From a virus: a stretch of 57,240 nucleotides of DNA. Below the pieces are notes generated by a model. The model made no database searches. It was not told the DNA's origin and was given only the letters and a program-made list of their open reading frames with translations. The stretch spans positions 1 to 57,240 of the IMG/VR virus record IMGVR_UViG_3300046466_000088, one strand, 5' to 3'. The position numbers and the translations under genes were made by a program. Shown here piece by piece: positions 50,467 through 57,240 of this stretch (its first letter is position 1; each line of letters starts with the position of its first letter).

Positions 50467-52167
50467 TTAATGTGTATCTGCCCAGCTAGAGCCAGTTTTA
50501 AACTCTGCATCTAGTGGACAATTAAGGTTGAGTTGTTCAGTTGTTTCTTTGATTGCCAACTTCACAATCTCTCCCATACTTTGTATGTCATTCTTGTTTA
50601 CTTCAAACTGATACTCGTCATGTATTGAAGCTACAAGTTTAACATCCAAACCTTTTGTGCGTACATGTTTAATCATGTTACGCAACCATACTTTACAAGC
50701 GATAGCACCTGCACCTTGTATGATTGTATTAACTGCTTTATGTGGTGACCTAACATTAAAGAGTCTACCATCTAAACCTTTTACTTTACCTGACTGAGCA
50801 GCTTCTTCTACTTGACTTCTAAAAGATTTCAGTCGTGGTAACTCAGATAAAAATTTATCTATAAGTTGTTTACCAACTGCCATATCTTTTGAGCCAACTA
50901 TTTGTGCAATCTTTTTTGCACCTGCTCCAAACAGAAAAGCATATATAAATGTTTTAGCTTGGTCTCTATCTGATAGTCCTGCCATATTCATATTCTTTGT
51001 ATGTATATCACCATTCAATATCTCATGTGTATATTCAGATGTGTTAATGTAATGTGCTAACATTCTTAACTCTAGTCCTGAAGCATCAGTACCAAAGATA
51101 ACATGAGTATCAGGCTTATCAGTTGTCCATACTTCTCTACACTCTTTACCATAAGGTGAATATGTAGCAGGTATCTGAGCCATGTTTGGCGAGTGATGAC
51201 TCATTCTACCTGATACACAACGCAAAGTAAGGACACGACCATGCACTCTTCCAGTGGTTTGATTAACAACATCAAGCCAAGAAGAGATTTGAGACGTTCT
51301 CTTTTTTAATAATAAATATTTAGCTATTAATTTAGCTTCAGCTATGTTATCTATCTTTGACAACACACTCTCATCTACAATAGGTGAACCTTTATCAGTA
51401 AACTTATTTGGTTTCCAACCTAACTTCATAAGTCTTTCAGCTATTTGTTTACGAGACGCAAGATTAAACTCTTGATAACTAACCTTAGTAAAAGGTACAC
51501 CCTTTACATACCCACGAGATTTGTTATTTACTTTAGGTAAGAACTCTTCCTCAATCTTTAATGGTGGAAAAGTTTTATGTACTTCTTTTTCTAACTCTTC
51601 AGCTTTATCTTCAAGCATTGCATGTAGACCACTAGCTTTTTGTTGGTCTAAGTAGAATCCATTGTCTTCTTGTTTAGAAACAATGGAACGTATATCATGC
51701 TCAAGTCTCAAAGAATAATTTGAAAATCTTTTACCCTCAAGTTTTAAATGATTGTAAACTTTATGTGTTAATTCAACATCACGTCTGCAATAAGTAAGCA
51801 TCTCTTCACTAAACTCAGAGAAGTTATTGAACTCAAGTTTATTGAATCCAAATCTTTTACCCCAGGAATCTAATGAGTGTCCATTCTCACGTTCAGGATT
51901 GTATAGCTGAGACATAATTAAAGTATCTTCAATCTGTCCAATAGTAATCTTTGTACCTGTCAATCTATTTAATACTGGTGCGTCAAAGCCTATACCATTA
52001 TGCATAATAATTTTATCTGCATGTTTGTTTATAAACGCAGGAAACTTATCATAACAATCGCTACCAACAAAAGCATAGTTATCATTTGTCTCCATATTTC
52101 TAGCGACAATACAATGTATCTTTGTTGCATCTAGTGAATCTGTTTCTATGTCAACTACTAAATTCAT
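50467..52167 (-). CDS. polA: DNA polymerase A family, with 3'-5' exonuclease (566 aa)
   Basis: Exonuclease motifs: D6/E8 (VVDIETDS), HNGIGFDAPV and YCRRDVE. Polymerase motif A is FGTDASGLELRML, motif B RDQAKTFIYAFLFGAG, motif C SIHDEYQ. The residue matching E. coli F762 is Tyr, as in T7. The residue matching Y766 (T7 Y530) is Phe, which is unusual. No 5'-3' exonuclease. Shorter than T7 gp5 (704). Start overlaps the nuclease gene upstream (TAATG). T7 gp5 uses host thioredoxin; a thioredoxin-binding loop was not identified. Confidence 0.93.
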   Translation of the reverse strand: MNLVVDIETDSLDATKIHCIVARNMETNDNYAFVGSDCYDKFPAFINKHADKIIMHNGIGFDAPVLNRLTGTKITIGQIEDTLIMSQLYNPERENGHSLDSWGKRFGFNKLEFNNFSEFSEEMLTYCRRDVELTHKVYNHLKLEGKRFSNYSLRLEHDIRSIVSKQEDNGFYLDQQKASGLHAMLEDKAEELEKEVHKTFPPLKIEEEFLPKVNNKSRGYVKGVPFTKVSYQEFNLASRKQIAERLMKLGWKPNKFTDKGSPIVDESVLSKIDNIAEAKLIAKYLLLKKRTSQISSWLDVVNQTTGRVHGRVLTLRCVSGRMSHHSPNMAQIPATYSPYGKECREVWTTDKPDTHVIFGTDASGLELRMLAHYINTSEYTHEILNGDIHTKNMNMAGLSDRDQAKTFIYAFLFGAGAKKIAQIVGSKDMAVGKQLIDKFLSELPRLKSFRSQVEEAAQSGKVKGLDGRLFNVRSPHKAVNTIIQGAGAIACKVWLRNMIKHVRTKGLDVKLVASIHDEYQFEVNKNDIQSMGEIVKLAIKETTEQLNLNCPLDAEFKTGSSWADTH

Positions 52168-52577
52168 TATAAACTAATATACTCCTTAATCGTTTTTAAG
52201 TCAAATAGTTTTTGCAAACTAATTAAATACATTCGTGATGCGTTATGGTCACCACCATTTACAGATACTTTTCTTTCCAAAGAATCTATTATCTTTTTTA
52301 GATTCTCAGTTTTGAATACTAACGTGGCATATACATCTTCACCTACACATAGATTATGAAACCAATAGTCAGCTTCAGTTGCATTGATGCCTGAAGGTTT
52401 ACCATAACATTCATATTCAATAGCTATGTTACCAGTTCTTTTCCAAACATCACGTTCAGATTTAACTTCAATCTTTTTATCTTGAAGCATATCTTTAATT
52501 AAGTCTTCTCTGACTTTGCCATAAGCTAAATCAATATCAAACTTCTTTCTGTCTTTACTCTTGGGTTTCAAACTCAT
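52167..52577 (-). CDS. Nuclease-like phage protein (136 aa)
   Basis: Contains KKIEVKSERDVWKRTGNIAI then EYECYGKPSGINATEADYWF, the pattern of a small PD-(D/E)xK nuclease family found beside phage replication genes (ExK plus an upstream acidic residue near DIDLAYG). AAGGAGAACGCAG precedes the ATG. Sits between primase-helicase and polymerase and overlaps both. Confidence 0.7.
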   Translation of the reverse strand: MSLKPKSKDRKKFDIDLAYGKVREDLIKDMLQDKKIEVKSERDVWKRTGNIAIEYECYGKPSGINATEADYWFHNLCVGEDVYATLVFKTENLKKIIDSLERKVSVNGGDHNASRMYLISLQKLFDLKTIKEYISL

Positions 52578-54198
52578 CTGCGTTCTCCTTAAAAGGGTTA
52601 TCTATTTCAGTCATCCTACCATTCTCAGTAGAATAAAGTAAGTAAGAACCTACCCCAGTAGTTCCTGCATATCTATTTTTAAGTACACGAATAGTGGAAG
52701 TATTCTTTGCAATCTCATCATCATCTTGTTGGTTTCTTTCCATACCAATCACTGCGTCAGATAACTGTGCGATTGAATGTGAACCACGCAAGTGTGATAA
52801 AGATACTTGTTTACCTTCTTCATGTCCTTTATCATTATCAAGTCTACGTAAGTGACAAGCTAATAACATACCTATCTTAGACTCATGACATAAGCTACGA
52901 AGTTTAGTCATAAGAATATCAATAGCTTTTCTTTCATTACCATCATCTCTTCCTGATATAATTAAACTTAGATGGTCAACGAATACCCACTTACAATCAC
53001 AACCTTTAGCCATATAACGAATACGATTGATAACATCATCATCATCCATAGAACCAAAGTGGTCAAACAAAACTAAACGTCTATCACCTCTGAGTTCTTC
53101 AGACCATTTCTTTAATTCAGATGGTTCTTGTTTCTTCCACTCTTCAGGCTTATGTAGTTCTTTGTTTGCATGTATGCCTACCAAACCTCTGAATGTTCTT
53201 TTCTTTTCTTCTTCCAAAAACAAAAGACCAATCTTATCTTCAGTAGTTTTCCATATGTGATATACAAGTTCACGAAGTAAACTTGACTTACCCATACCAG
53301 TACCTGATGTAAGTGTAACTAGTTCACCAACACGCATACCATATAACTTATTGTTTAATCCTTGATAAGGATAGGGAACAGAGTCAACATCATCCTCTAC
53401 CCATAAGTCATCAACGACATCATCATACGTTACAATACCTGCAGGTGTATAGGGTTTAGCATCCCACCAAGTACGAGTAAACTGCTCACGTTTACCTGCC
53501 TTTAAATACTCATTAGCATCTTTCAATTCAAGATTAACTACCTTACATTTATTAGGTGGAAATATCTCTGATACTTTGTTAGCAGTTTCTCTACCAATGC
53601 TATCGCTATCAAAACATATCACAATATTCTCAAAGCTATTTAAGTATTCAAAGTTTTGTTTACAATCTCTGACTGCTGAAGCTACACCATTCTTAATAGA
53701 CACAGTAGCATAACGACTACCAGTCATTTGAAAGACTGCCATAGCATCACACTCACCTTCAGTAATTGTAATGTACTTCTGTCCACTTGTAAACAAATGT
53801 TGTCCAAACAATTCAGACTCAGCAAAGTTACCTTGAGTTGTAAAAACTTTAGGCAATGCTCTAATCTTATTAGCAATATGCTTACCTTGTGCATTATAAA
53901 ATGGATAGATATGTTTTGTTATCATTCCATTATTAGCTAGTGTCGTTACTCCAAATTTACTGGCAGTTTCTTGAGAGATATTTCTATCTTTCAATTCAGT
54001 CCTATCACCAACGTACAAGTCAGAATAACTATTACTATTATTTATAATAGGTGTTACTTCCACTCCTTCTCCTTTCTCATAATATCCACAGTCAGGTGTA
54101 AAGCAATGAGCACCATCAGTATAACGTGCTAGATTATTCTTACTACCACATTTAGGGCATTGTTCATGCCTAATAAATTTACTCTCCATCTTTAACAT
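52555..54198 (-). CDS. DNA primase-helicase, T7 gp4-like (547 aa)
   Basis: Zinc ribbon C14, C17, C32, C37 (EQCPKCGSK ... HCFTPDCGYY). Toprim primase domain with ITEGECDAMAVF and ICFDSDSIGRE. DnaB-type helicase with Walker A TSGTGMGKSS, Walker B VFVDHLSLI, and LRGSHSIAQLSDAVIGMERN. Unwinds DNA and makes primers at the fork together with the polymerase and SSB encoded next to it. Length close to T7 gp4 (566). Start ATG 54198; ATG 54189 also possible. Confidence 0.94.
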   Translation of the reverse strand: MLKMESKFIRHEQCPKCGSKNNLARYTDGAHCFTPDCGYYEKGEGVEVTPIINNSNSYSDLYVGDRTELKDRNISQETASKFGVTTLANNGMITKHIYPFYNAQGKHIANKIRALPKVFTTQGNFAESELFGQHLFTSGQKYITITEGECDAMAVFQMTGSRYATVSIKNGVASAVRDCKQNFEYLNSFENIVICFDSDSIGRETANKVSEIFPPNKCKVVNLELKDANEYLKAGKREQFTRTWWDAKPYTPAGIVTYDDVVDDLWVEDDVDSVPYPYQGLNNKLYGMRVGELVTLTSGTGMGKSSLLRELVYHIWKTTEDKIGLLFLEEEKKRTFRGLVGIHANKELHKPEEWKKQEPSELKKWSEELRGDRRLVLFDHFGSMDDDDVINRIRYMAKGCDCKWVFVDHLSLIISGRDDGNERKAIDILMTKLRSLCHESKIGMLLACHLRRLDNDKGHEEGKQVSLSHLRGSHSIAQLSDAVIGMERNQQDDDEIAKNTSTIRVLKNRYAGTTGVGSYLLYSTENGRMTEIDNPFKENADEFETQE

Positions 54199-54206
54199 TT
54201 AACCCC

Positions 54207-54509
54207 CTAATGTAGTTTGTTATTATTATTTTTATCGTACATAAACTCAAAGATTTCATCACCTTCAGTTAATGACTCTCCCATATCTAATGCTATGAGT
54301 TCTTGAGCAGTATCATTTAATGCATTCTGCATTGTAAGAAAACCATAGTAATCTTTTTCAGCTTTAGTTATAGCTGTAATGGATAATGCTCTAGCCATTA
54401 GGTACACAGTTTCAGGTGAATCATATTTCATTATTAACTCCATAATTATTTTATGGATAGCCATAACTACTTCTTCACGTTCCTTTATTGTTAATTTCTT
54501 TAATTCCAC
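54207..54509 (-). CDS. Hypothetical protein (100 aa)
   Basis: GTG 54509 is chosen because GGAAGGAG lies six bases upstream; a TTG at 54515 sits against the binding site. Helical (VELKKLTIKEREEVVMAIHK) with an acidic stretch near the end (MGESLTEGDEIFEFMYD). Overlaps the 58-residue gene upstream. Unknown function. Confidence 0.65.
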   Translation of the reverse strand: MELKKLTIKEREEVVMAIHKIIMELIMKYDSPETVYLMARALSITAITKAEKDYYGFLTMQNALNDTAQELIALDMGESLTEGDEIFEFMYDKNNNNKLH

Positions 54510-54651
54510 TATCAACTCCTTCCATTAGTTCAACAAATCCATTGATGTCTTCCAGGGAAACTTGTTTAATATTTGTTTCACCAGTTATAGTTAATATATT
54601 ATCTACAATAGATGTTGGTATTTCTTTATGTGTTTTAAATTTAGTTATCAT
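54475..54651 (-). CDS. Small hypothetical protein (58 aa)
   Basis: Frame MITKFKTHKEIPTSIVDNIL ends KEINNKGT, with GGAGGAGA before the ATG. Overlaps the DUF3310-like gene upstream and contains the ribosome binding site of the next gene. Unknown function. Confidence 0.65.
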   Translation of the reverse strand: MITKFKTHKEIPTSIVDNILTITGETNIKQVSLEDINGFVELMEGVDSGIKEINNKGT

Positions 54652-54940
54652 CTTCTCCTCCTTCCTTAAAACCTTCCATTATTATCTGTCTTGATTTTAA
54701 GTCCCTAGTATGAATTATATTTATAAGTTTGTCAAGATACCATTGTGCTTTTTTTAAATCTTCCAAAGGTTTTCCTTTATAATCATACCTCCAAAGATAC
54801 TTTATAACATTTGCTTTTAAGTAACCAACAAACTCTTTGTCTGACATTGATGCTTTGATACCATCAATACATTCAATGCCATCTTTGTTATAATGTCTTG
54901 GGTTGTTTACATTATCGTAATTTTTTATAGACGTGTCCAT
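54641..54940 (-). CDS. DUF3310-like protein (99 aa)
   Basis: ATG 54940 (MDTSIKNYDNVNNPRHYNKD) follows AAAGGATAAAGAAT; the longer frame overlaps its neighbour. The pattern NPRHYNKDGIECIDGIKASM, then VGYLKANVIKYLWRYDYKGK and DLKKAQWYLDKLI, is DUF3310, common in phages near nucleotide-metabolism genes. Biochemical role not settled. Confidence 0.82.
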   Translation of the reverse strand: MDTSIKNYDNVNNPRHYNKDGIECIDGIKASMSDKEFVGYLKANVIKYLWRYDYKGKPLEDLKKAQWYLDKLINIIHTRDLKSRQIIMEGFKEGGEDDN

Positions 54941-55136
54941 ATTCTTTATCCTTTCTTTTATCACCAAACTCTTTTGGTGTATCACACTTAACTGCCTTTA
55001 CTTTATAAGGTGGTTTTGTTTTTTCATAAATTTTCATTACAGTTTTCTCACAGTTATCATATAACCTAGGTAAAACTTTTTGATAAATTTTATTATTGTA
55101 TTCTATCCATACAGTTACTAAAAAATATGTAAACAT
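54912..55136 (-). CDS. Hypothetical protein (74 aa)
   Basis: ATG 55136 (MFTYFLVTVWIEYNNKIYQK) overlaps the end of the gene upstream; a longer frame exists but only as overlap. Basic C-terminus. Unknown function. Confidence 0.6.
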   Translation of the reverse strand: MFTYFLVTVWIEYNNKIYQKVLPRLYDNCEKTVMKIYEKTKPPYKVKAVKCDTPKEFGDKRKDKEYGHVYKKLR

Positions 55137-55137
55137 A

Positions 55138-55428
55138 TTATCTAATCTCCATTGGCATTGATACAACACATTTTCTTTCCTGCACTGGTATGTACTTAGG
55201 GTCAACTGGTACACCTTTAATAAATTTCTGCCTTATCATATGATGCTCCACTCCAATACACATATATCCTGATGAGCTAAGTTTACTTCTATCAATATCT
55301 CTTTTAAGATATTCTTCTTCAGCTATCTCTTCAGCATTATCACAGCTAGGTAATTCTCTGACGAATAGTTCTACCTCACCAACTGGTGAAGCAAAAGTTA
55401 AATACAATGCAAACATTTCTTTTATCAT
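55138..55428 (-). CDS. Hypothetical protein (96 aa)
   Basis: Starts MIKEMFALYLTFASPVGEVE, with an overlap to the gene upstream (ATGA-type). Central region is acidic; the C-terminus CVVSMPMEIR is beta-like. Layout is similar to the 74-residue neighbour, but no clear homology. Unknown function. Confidence 0.65.
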   Translation of the reverse strand: MIKEMFALYLTFASPVGEVELFVRELPSCDNAEEIAEEEYLKRDIDRSKLSSSGYMCIGVEHHMIRQKFIKGVPVDPKYIPVQERKCVVSMPMEIR

Positions 55429-55640
55429 TTATCTAGTTCCTTTCTTACACACTTTTGTTTATAATATACATTACCCAAGAGTGTGAGGCTTGGGTTCTGT
55501 GGCTCTGGTTTTTTCTTACCAACGTACTCCCATACACAAGTCATAGCCTTGTTATTGTTTGCACGTTGGTGAAAAAAATCAAAGTTATCAAGGGTATAGA
55601 TGTTAAATACTATACCAAGTATTAGTGTTTCAATTCCCAT
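55425..55640 (-). CDS. Hypothetical protein with hydrophobic N-terminus (71 aa)
   Basis: Starts MGIETLILGIVFNIYTLDNF behind ATAGGAGATTATTTTA. One short hydrophobic segment, then basic and Cys-containing. Could be membrane-anchored. Unknown function. Confidence 0.65.
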   Translation of the reverse strand: MGIETLILGIVFNIYTLDNFDFFHQRANNNKAMTCVWEYVGKKKPEPQNPSLTLLGNVYYKQKCVRKELDK

Positions 55641-55749
55641 TAAAATAATCTCCTATAAAATATAATATTGTAAATAAAAATATACCCATCATAAATCCAA
55701 ATAGGATTTGTAATATAAACCATAATGCTCTGTCAACTTTAGTAGACAT
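55630..55749 (-). CDS. Small membrane protein after the endolysin (39 aa)
   Basis: Frame MSTKVDRALWFILQILFGFM continues as one hydrophobic helix and ends GDYFNGN. Its ATG lies in the last codons of the endolysin gene, so it is coupled to it. A lysis accessory role is plausible from position. Confidence 0.6.
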   Translation of the reverse strand: MSTKVDRALWFILQILFGFMMGIFLFTILYFIGDYFNGN

Positions 55750-56158
55750 AAACAACTTGTGGTAAAGGTGTATAATCTATTCTTCTATCAAGGTGTATGA
55801 ATGTTCTTGCTACACCTACAGTCCAACCTAAGTCTATTGCTCTCTTAACTAAGTCTTTTCTAAAGACTGAATTAGGTATGGCAATGTCAACTGCACACGT
55901 ATCTGTGTCCCATTTATCATTACCTATTTTATGAAATGAGTTAGGACTTGCAGGATAGCCACGACTTTTTAACCAGTCATTATGTTCTTGTGAACGACAA
56001 CAAGAAGTTATCTGTAATGGTTCTCCAACATTCTCTCTTAAATTTATAAGACAATTTAAAAATCCTTCAGCTAAAACTATATCCTTTGAAGTAGGACATT
56101 GTAATTCTTTTTCACTAAAGTATTTATTATCATAATAGTTTAATCTTTGTGACATCAT
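55739..56158 (-). CDS. Endolysin, peptidase M15 family (139 aa)
   Basis: D-Ala-D-Ala carboxypeptidase-type fold: ITSCCRSQEHNDWLKSRGYP, then zinc ligands H76 (SFHKIG), D91 (CAVDIA) and H122 (FIHLD). It would cut peptidoglycan peptide links at lysis. The distance between H76 and D91 is longer than the usual H-x6-D, through an insert (NDKWDTDTC). No signal peptide; the holin at 41991 would release it. GAAAGGAGATAA precedes the ATG. Confidence 0.85.
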   Translation of the reverse strand: MMSQRLNYYDNKYFSEKELQCPTSKDIVLAEGFLNCLINLRENVGEPLQITSCCRSQEHNDWLKSRGYPASPNSFHKIGNDKWDTDTCAVDIAIPNSVFRKDLVKRAIDLGWTVGVARTFIHLDRRIDYTPLPQVVYVY

Positions 56159-56268
56159 TTATCTCCTTTCTTATCTTTGTCATTAAGTTCTTTAATTCTT
56201 TTATAAGAATTATATAGTTGTTTATTTAGTTCTTGTATTTCTCTTTCATACAATTCACTTTTTTTCAT
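56155..56268 (-). CDS. Small coiled-coil protein (37 aa)
   Basis: Frame MKKSELYEREIQELNKQLYN continues as a charged helix and stops within the endolysin start (ATGA). AAGGAGATAATGTG precedes it. First gene after the promoter at 56299-56328. Unknown function. Confidence 0.65.
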   Translation of the reverse strand: MKKSELYEREIQELNKQLYNSYKRIKELNDKDKKGDK

Positions 56269-56298
56269 TCACATTATCTCCTTTCTTCTTATGTAAAT

Positions 56299-56380
56299 AT
56301 TATACAATTTTTGTATAACTCGTGTCAAATTTAAAATGTAATAGTCAAATTACTGACACTATCTGTTGTATAATTACAAC
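56299..56380 (-). promoter_or_regulatory. Consensus sigma70 promoter with operators
   Basis: Minus-strand TTGACA (56323-56328), 18-base spacer, TATAAT (56299-56304), both perfect. The inverted repeat TTATACAA-TTT-TTGTATAA (56300-56318) overlaps -10 and spacer. Upstream lie GTCAAATTACTGAC (56344-56357), like the dyads at 6193-6312, and GTTGTA-TAAT-TACAAC (56365-56380). Drives the endolysin and replication genes and looks repressible. Confidence 0.85.
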
Positions 56381-56383
56381 AAA

Positions 56384-56713
56384 CTATCTTCCTCTCCAAT
56401 CTCTTTTGTCACCTCTTGGTGTTGTTATTTTTTTCTCACAAGCATAGCCACTATGTGTAGTGATAACCATTTTTTCTTTGTCAGTACAAGTATAGTAGCA
56501 TTTAACAGAGTCTTCACCAAAGAATGGTTCAACTATTTTTTCCTTTGTTAATCTGCAAGTCACAAAGTATTGGTTTCTTTGGTCATAAAGTTTACCTTTA
56601 CCAGTCCATTTATAACTCCAACTTTTAGCTTCAGCAGTTAGAACTAAATAAATTATGGTTGTAAGCACCACATAACCTATGAGTAATTCGTAATCAGGTT
56701 TCTTCATCATCAT
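56384..56713 (-). CDS. Membrane-anchored or secreted Cys-containing protein (109 aa)
   Basis: Three Met codons in a row at the start (56713, 56710, 56707), with GGAG upstream. A hydrophobic segment (residues 10-26, LLIGYVVLTTIIYLVLT), then a basic domain with four Cys (TCRLTKEK; CYYTC; YACEKK) that may form disulfides outside the membrane. Unknown function; an envelope or exclusion role is possible. Confidence 0.65.
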   Translation of the reverse strand: MMMKKPDYELLIGYVVLTTIIYLVLTAEAKSWSYKWTGKGKLYDQRNQYFVTCRLTKEKIVEPFFGEDSVKCYYTCTDKEKMVITTHSGYACEKKITTPRGDKRDWRGR

Positions 56714-56957
56714 ACATCTCCATATAGTCTTGAATCTCTTCTTGTGTCATAAGATTGACAAGTATTGGTGTGTCTTCACCTATGTAACCACCTTCAATGT
56801 TAAAGTCTACAAATTCTTTTGCATCTTCATAAGACATATCGTCCCTTTTAACCAGTTTGGTTATCATTCTGTGCTTATCATAGATAAATACGTCCACCAT
56901 ACCACTGCGTGTACCTACACCTATGATGCAGTCATCATAATCATCCCATATTTTCAT
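56694..56957 (-). CDS. Hypothetical early protein (87 aa)
   Basis: ATG 56957 (MKIWDDYDDCIIGVGTRSGM) with AAAGGGG six bases upstream; a GTG one codon earlier is possible. A beta strand VDVFIYDKHRMITKLV is followed by an acidic helix. Overlaps both neighbours. Unknown function. Confidence 0.68.
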   Translation of the reverse strand: MKIWDDYDDCIIGVGTRSGMVDVFIYDKHRMITKLVKRDDMSYEDAKEFVDFNIEGGYIGEDTPILVNLMTQEEIQDYMEMYDDEET

Positions 56958-57150
56958 CACTCACCCCTTTCTCCTTATGCTTTAATTGTTTTCTTAACTC
57001 TACATTATCCAATAGATGATAATACAAATCATCAAATAATTTTGAATCAATCACACCTTCATCAGATAGTTCCATTAAATCAAACATATCTAAATCTAAA
57101 ACTTTCCAATTATGTTTGTTACTTGATTCTGTCTTTGCAATTTTACTCAT
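56941..57150 (-). CDS. Hypothetical early protein (69 aa), complete copy
   Basis: Starts MSKIAKTESSNKHNWKVLDL, with an acidic middle and a basic end (RKQLKHKEKG). Ribosome binding site AGGAG lies within the zinc-ribbon gene. The same gene appears truncated at 1-143, with Gln for Lys at codon 6. Unknown function. Confidence 0.7.
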   Translation of the reverse strand: MSKIAKTESSNKHNWKVLDLDMFDLMELSDEGVIDSKLFDDLYYHLLDNVELRKQLKHKEKGVSDENMG

Positions 57151-57240
57151 CAGTCATCTCCTGTCTACAAAGTTCACATAGATTGTGTCCATCATAAGCT
57201 GGTTCATCTTTGTGAAATATCTCGTTACAGTTAATACATT
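57008..57240. repeat. Terminal direct overlap, right copy
   Basis: Repeats 1-233 with one mismatch (T57135 against G128). With the left copy it shows that the leftward operon is continuous through the window ends. See the left copy. Confidence 0.9.
57143..57240 (-). CDS. Zinc-ribbon-like protein, right-edge fragment
   Basis: 3' part of the 36-residue gene that is complete at 136-246. It lacks the start codon because the window ends. Identical to the left copy over the shared part. Confidence 0.65.
   Translation of the reverse strand, partial: CINCNEIFHKDEPAYDGHNLCELCRQEMTDE

Noticed and set aside
1-57240. Search for integrase, repressor, RNA polymerase and tRNA genes
   Set aside because: No convincing candidate seen by eye; the phage is judged lytic and dependent on host RNA polymerase.

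Overview
This window is an essentially complete genome of a tailed, podovirus-like phage. The first 233 bases recur at the end (1-233 = 57008-57240, one mismatch), so the sequence closes to a circle of about 57,007 bp. The DNA is AT-rich. It carries the gene set of marine phages of alphaproteobacteria: GroES, class II ribonucleotide reductase, IscA and IscU, a GTA-type holin and an alphaproteobacterial-style PqqA. The host group is an inference. I see no integrase, no phage RNA polymerase, no tRNA and no CRISPR array.

Layout: two transcription blocks diverge from a roughly 740-base non-coding region (5877-6617) and converge on a bidirectional terminator near 41.57 kb. The minus-strand block runs leftwards from 5.9 kb to the left end and, on the circle, continues from 57.2 kb down to 41.6 kb (about 21.5 kb). 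It starts with some 30 very small genes. Then come the M15 endolysin, a T7-like replication set (primase-helicase, DNA polymerase A, gp2.5-like SSB, Cas4-like exonuclease, endonuclease I), an AdoCbl-dependent ribonucleotide reductase, two glycosyltransferase genes, the holin and a 26-residue PqqA. The plus-strand block (6.6-41.5 kb) holds packaging, head and tail genes: TerS, TerL, P22/SU10-like portal, GroES, scaffold, major capsid, gp4-like and gp10-like tail accessory proteins, fibres with LamG/SPRY-like domains, and large ejection proteins. It ends with a membrane protein and an iscA-iscU pair. So P22-like virion genes are combined with T7-like replication genes.

Regulation visible in the DNA: consensus or near-consensus sigma70 promoters on the minus strand at 5.9, 50.4 and 56.3 kb, each with a nearby inverted repeat; intrinsic terminators after the major capsid and SSB genes; five copies of a 14-bp dyad plus a DnaA-box match in the divergent region (possible origin or control site); and four dispersed copies of a 29-nt hairpin with conserved tandem G.A mismatches and one compensatory change.

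Most notable: (1) a phage pqqA, too short for ordinary gene calling; (2) an IscA-IscU pair with all ligand residues, whose genes lie within about 1 kb of pqqA; (3) a type-1-copper cupredoxin-like domain inside a tail protein; (4) a glycosyltransferase-methyltransferase-DUF115-like fusion; (5) the hairpin family in the early region.
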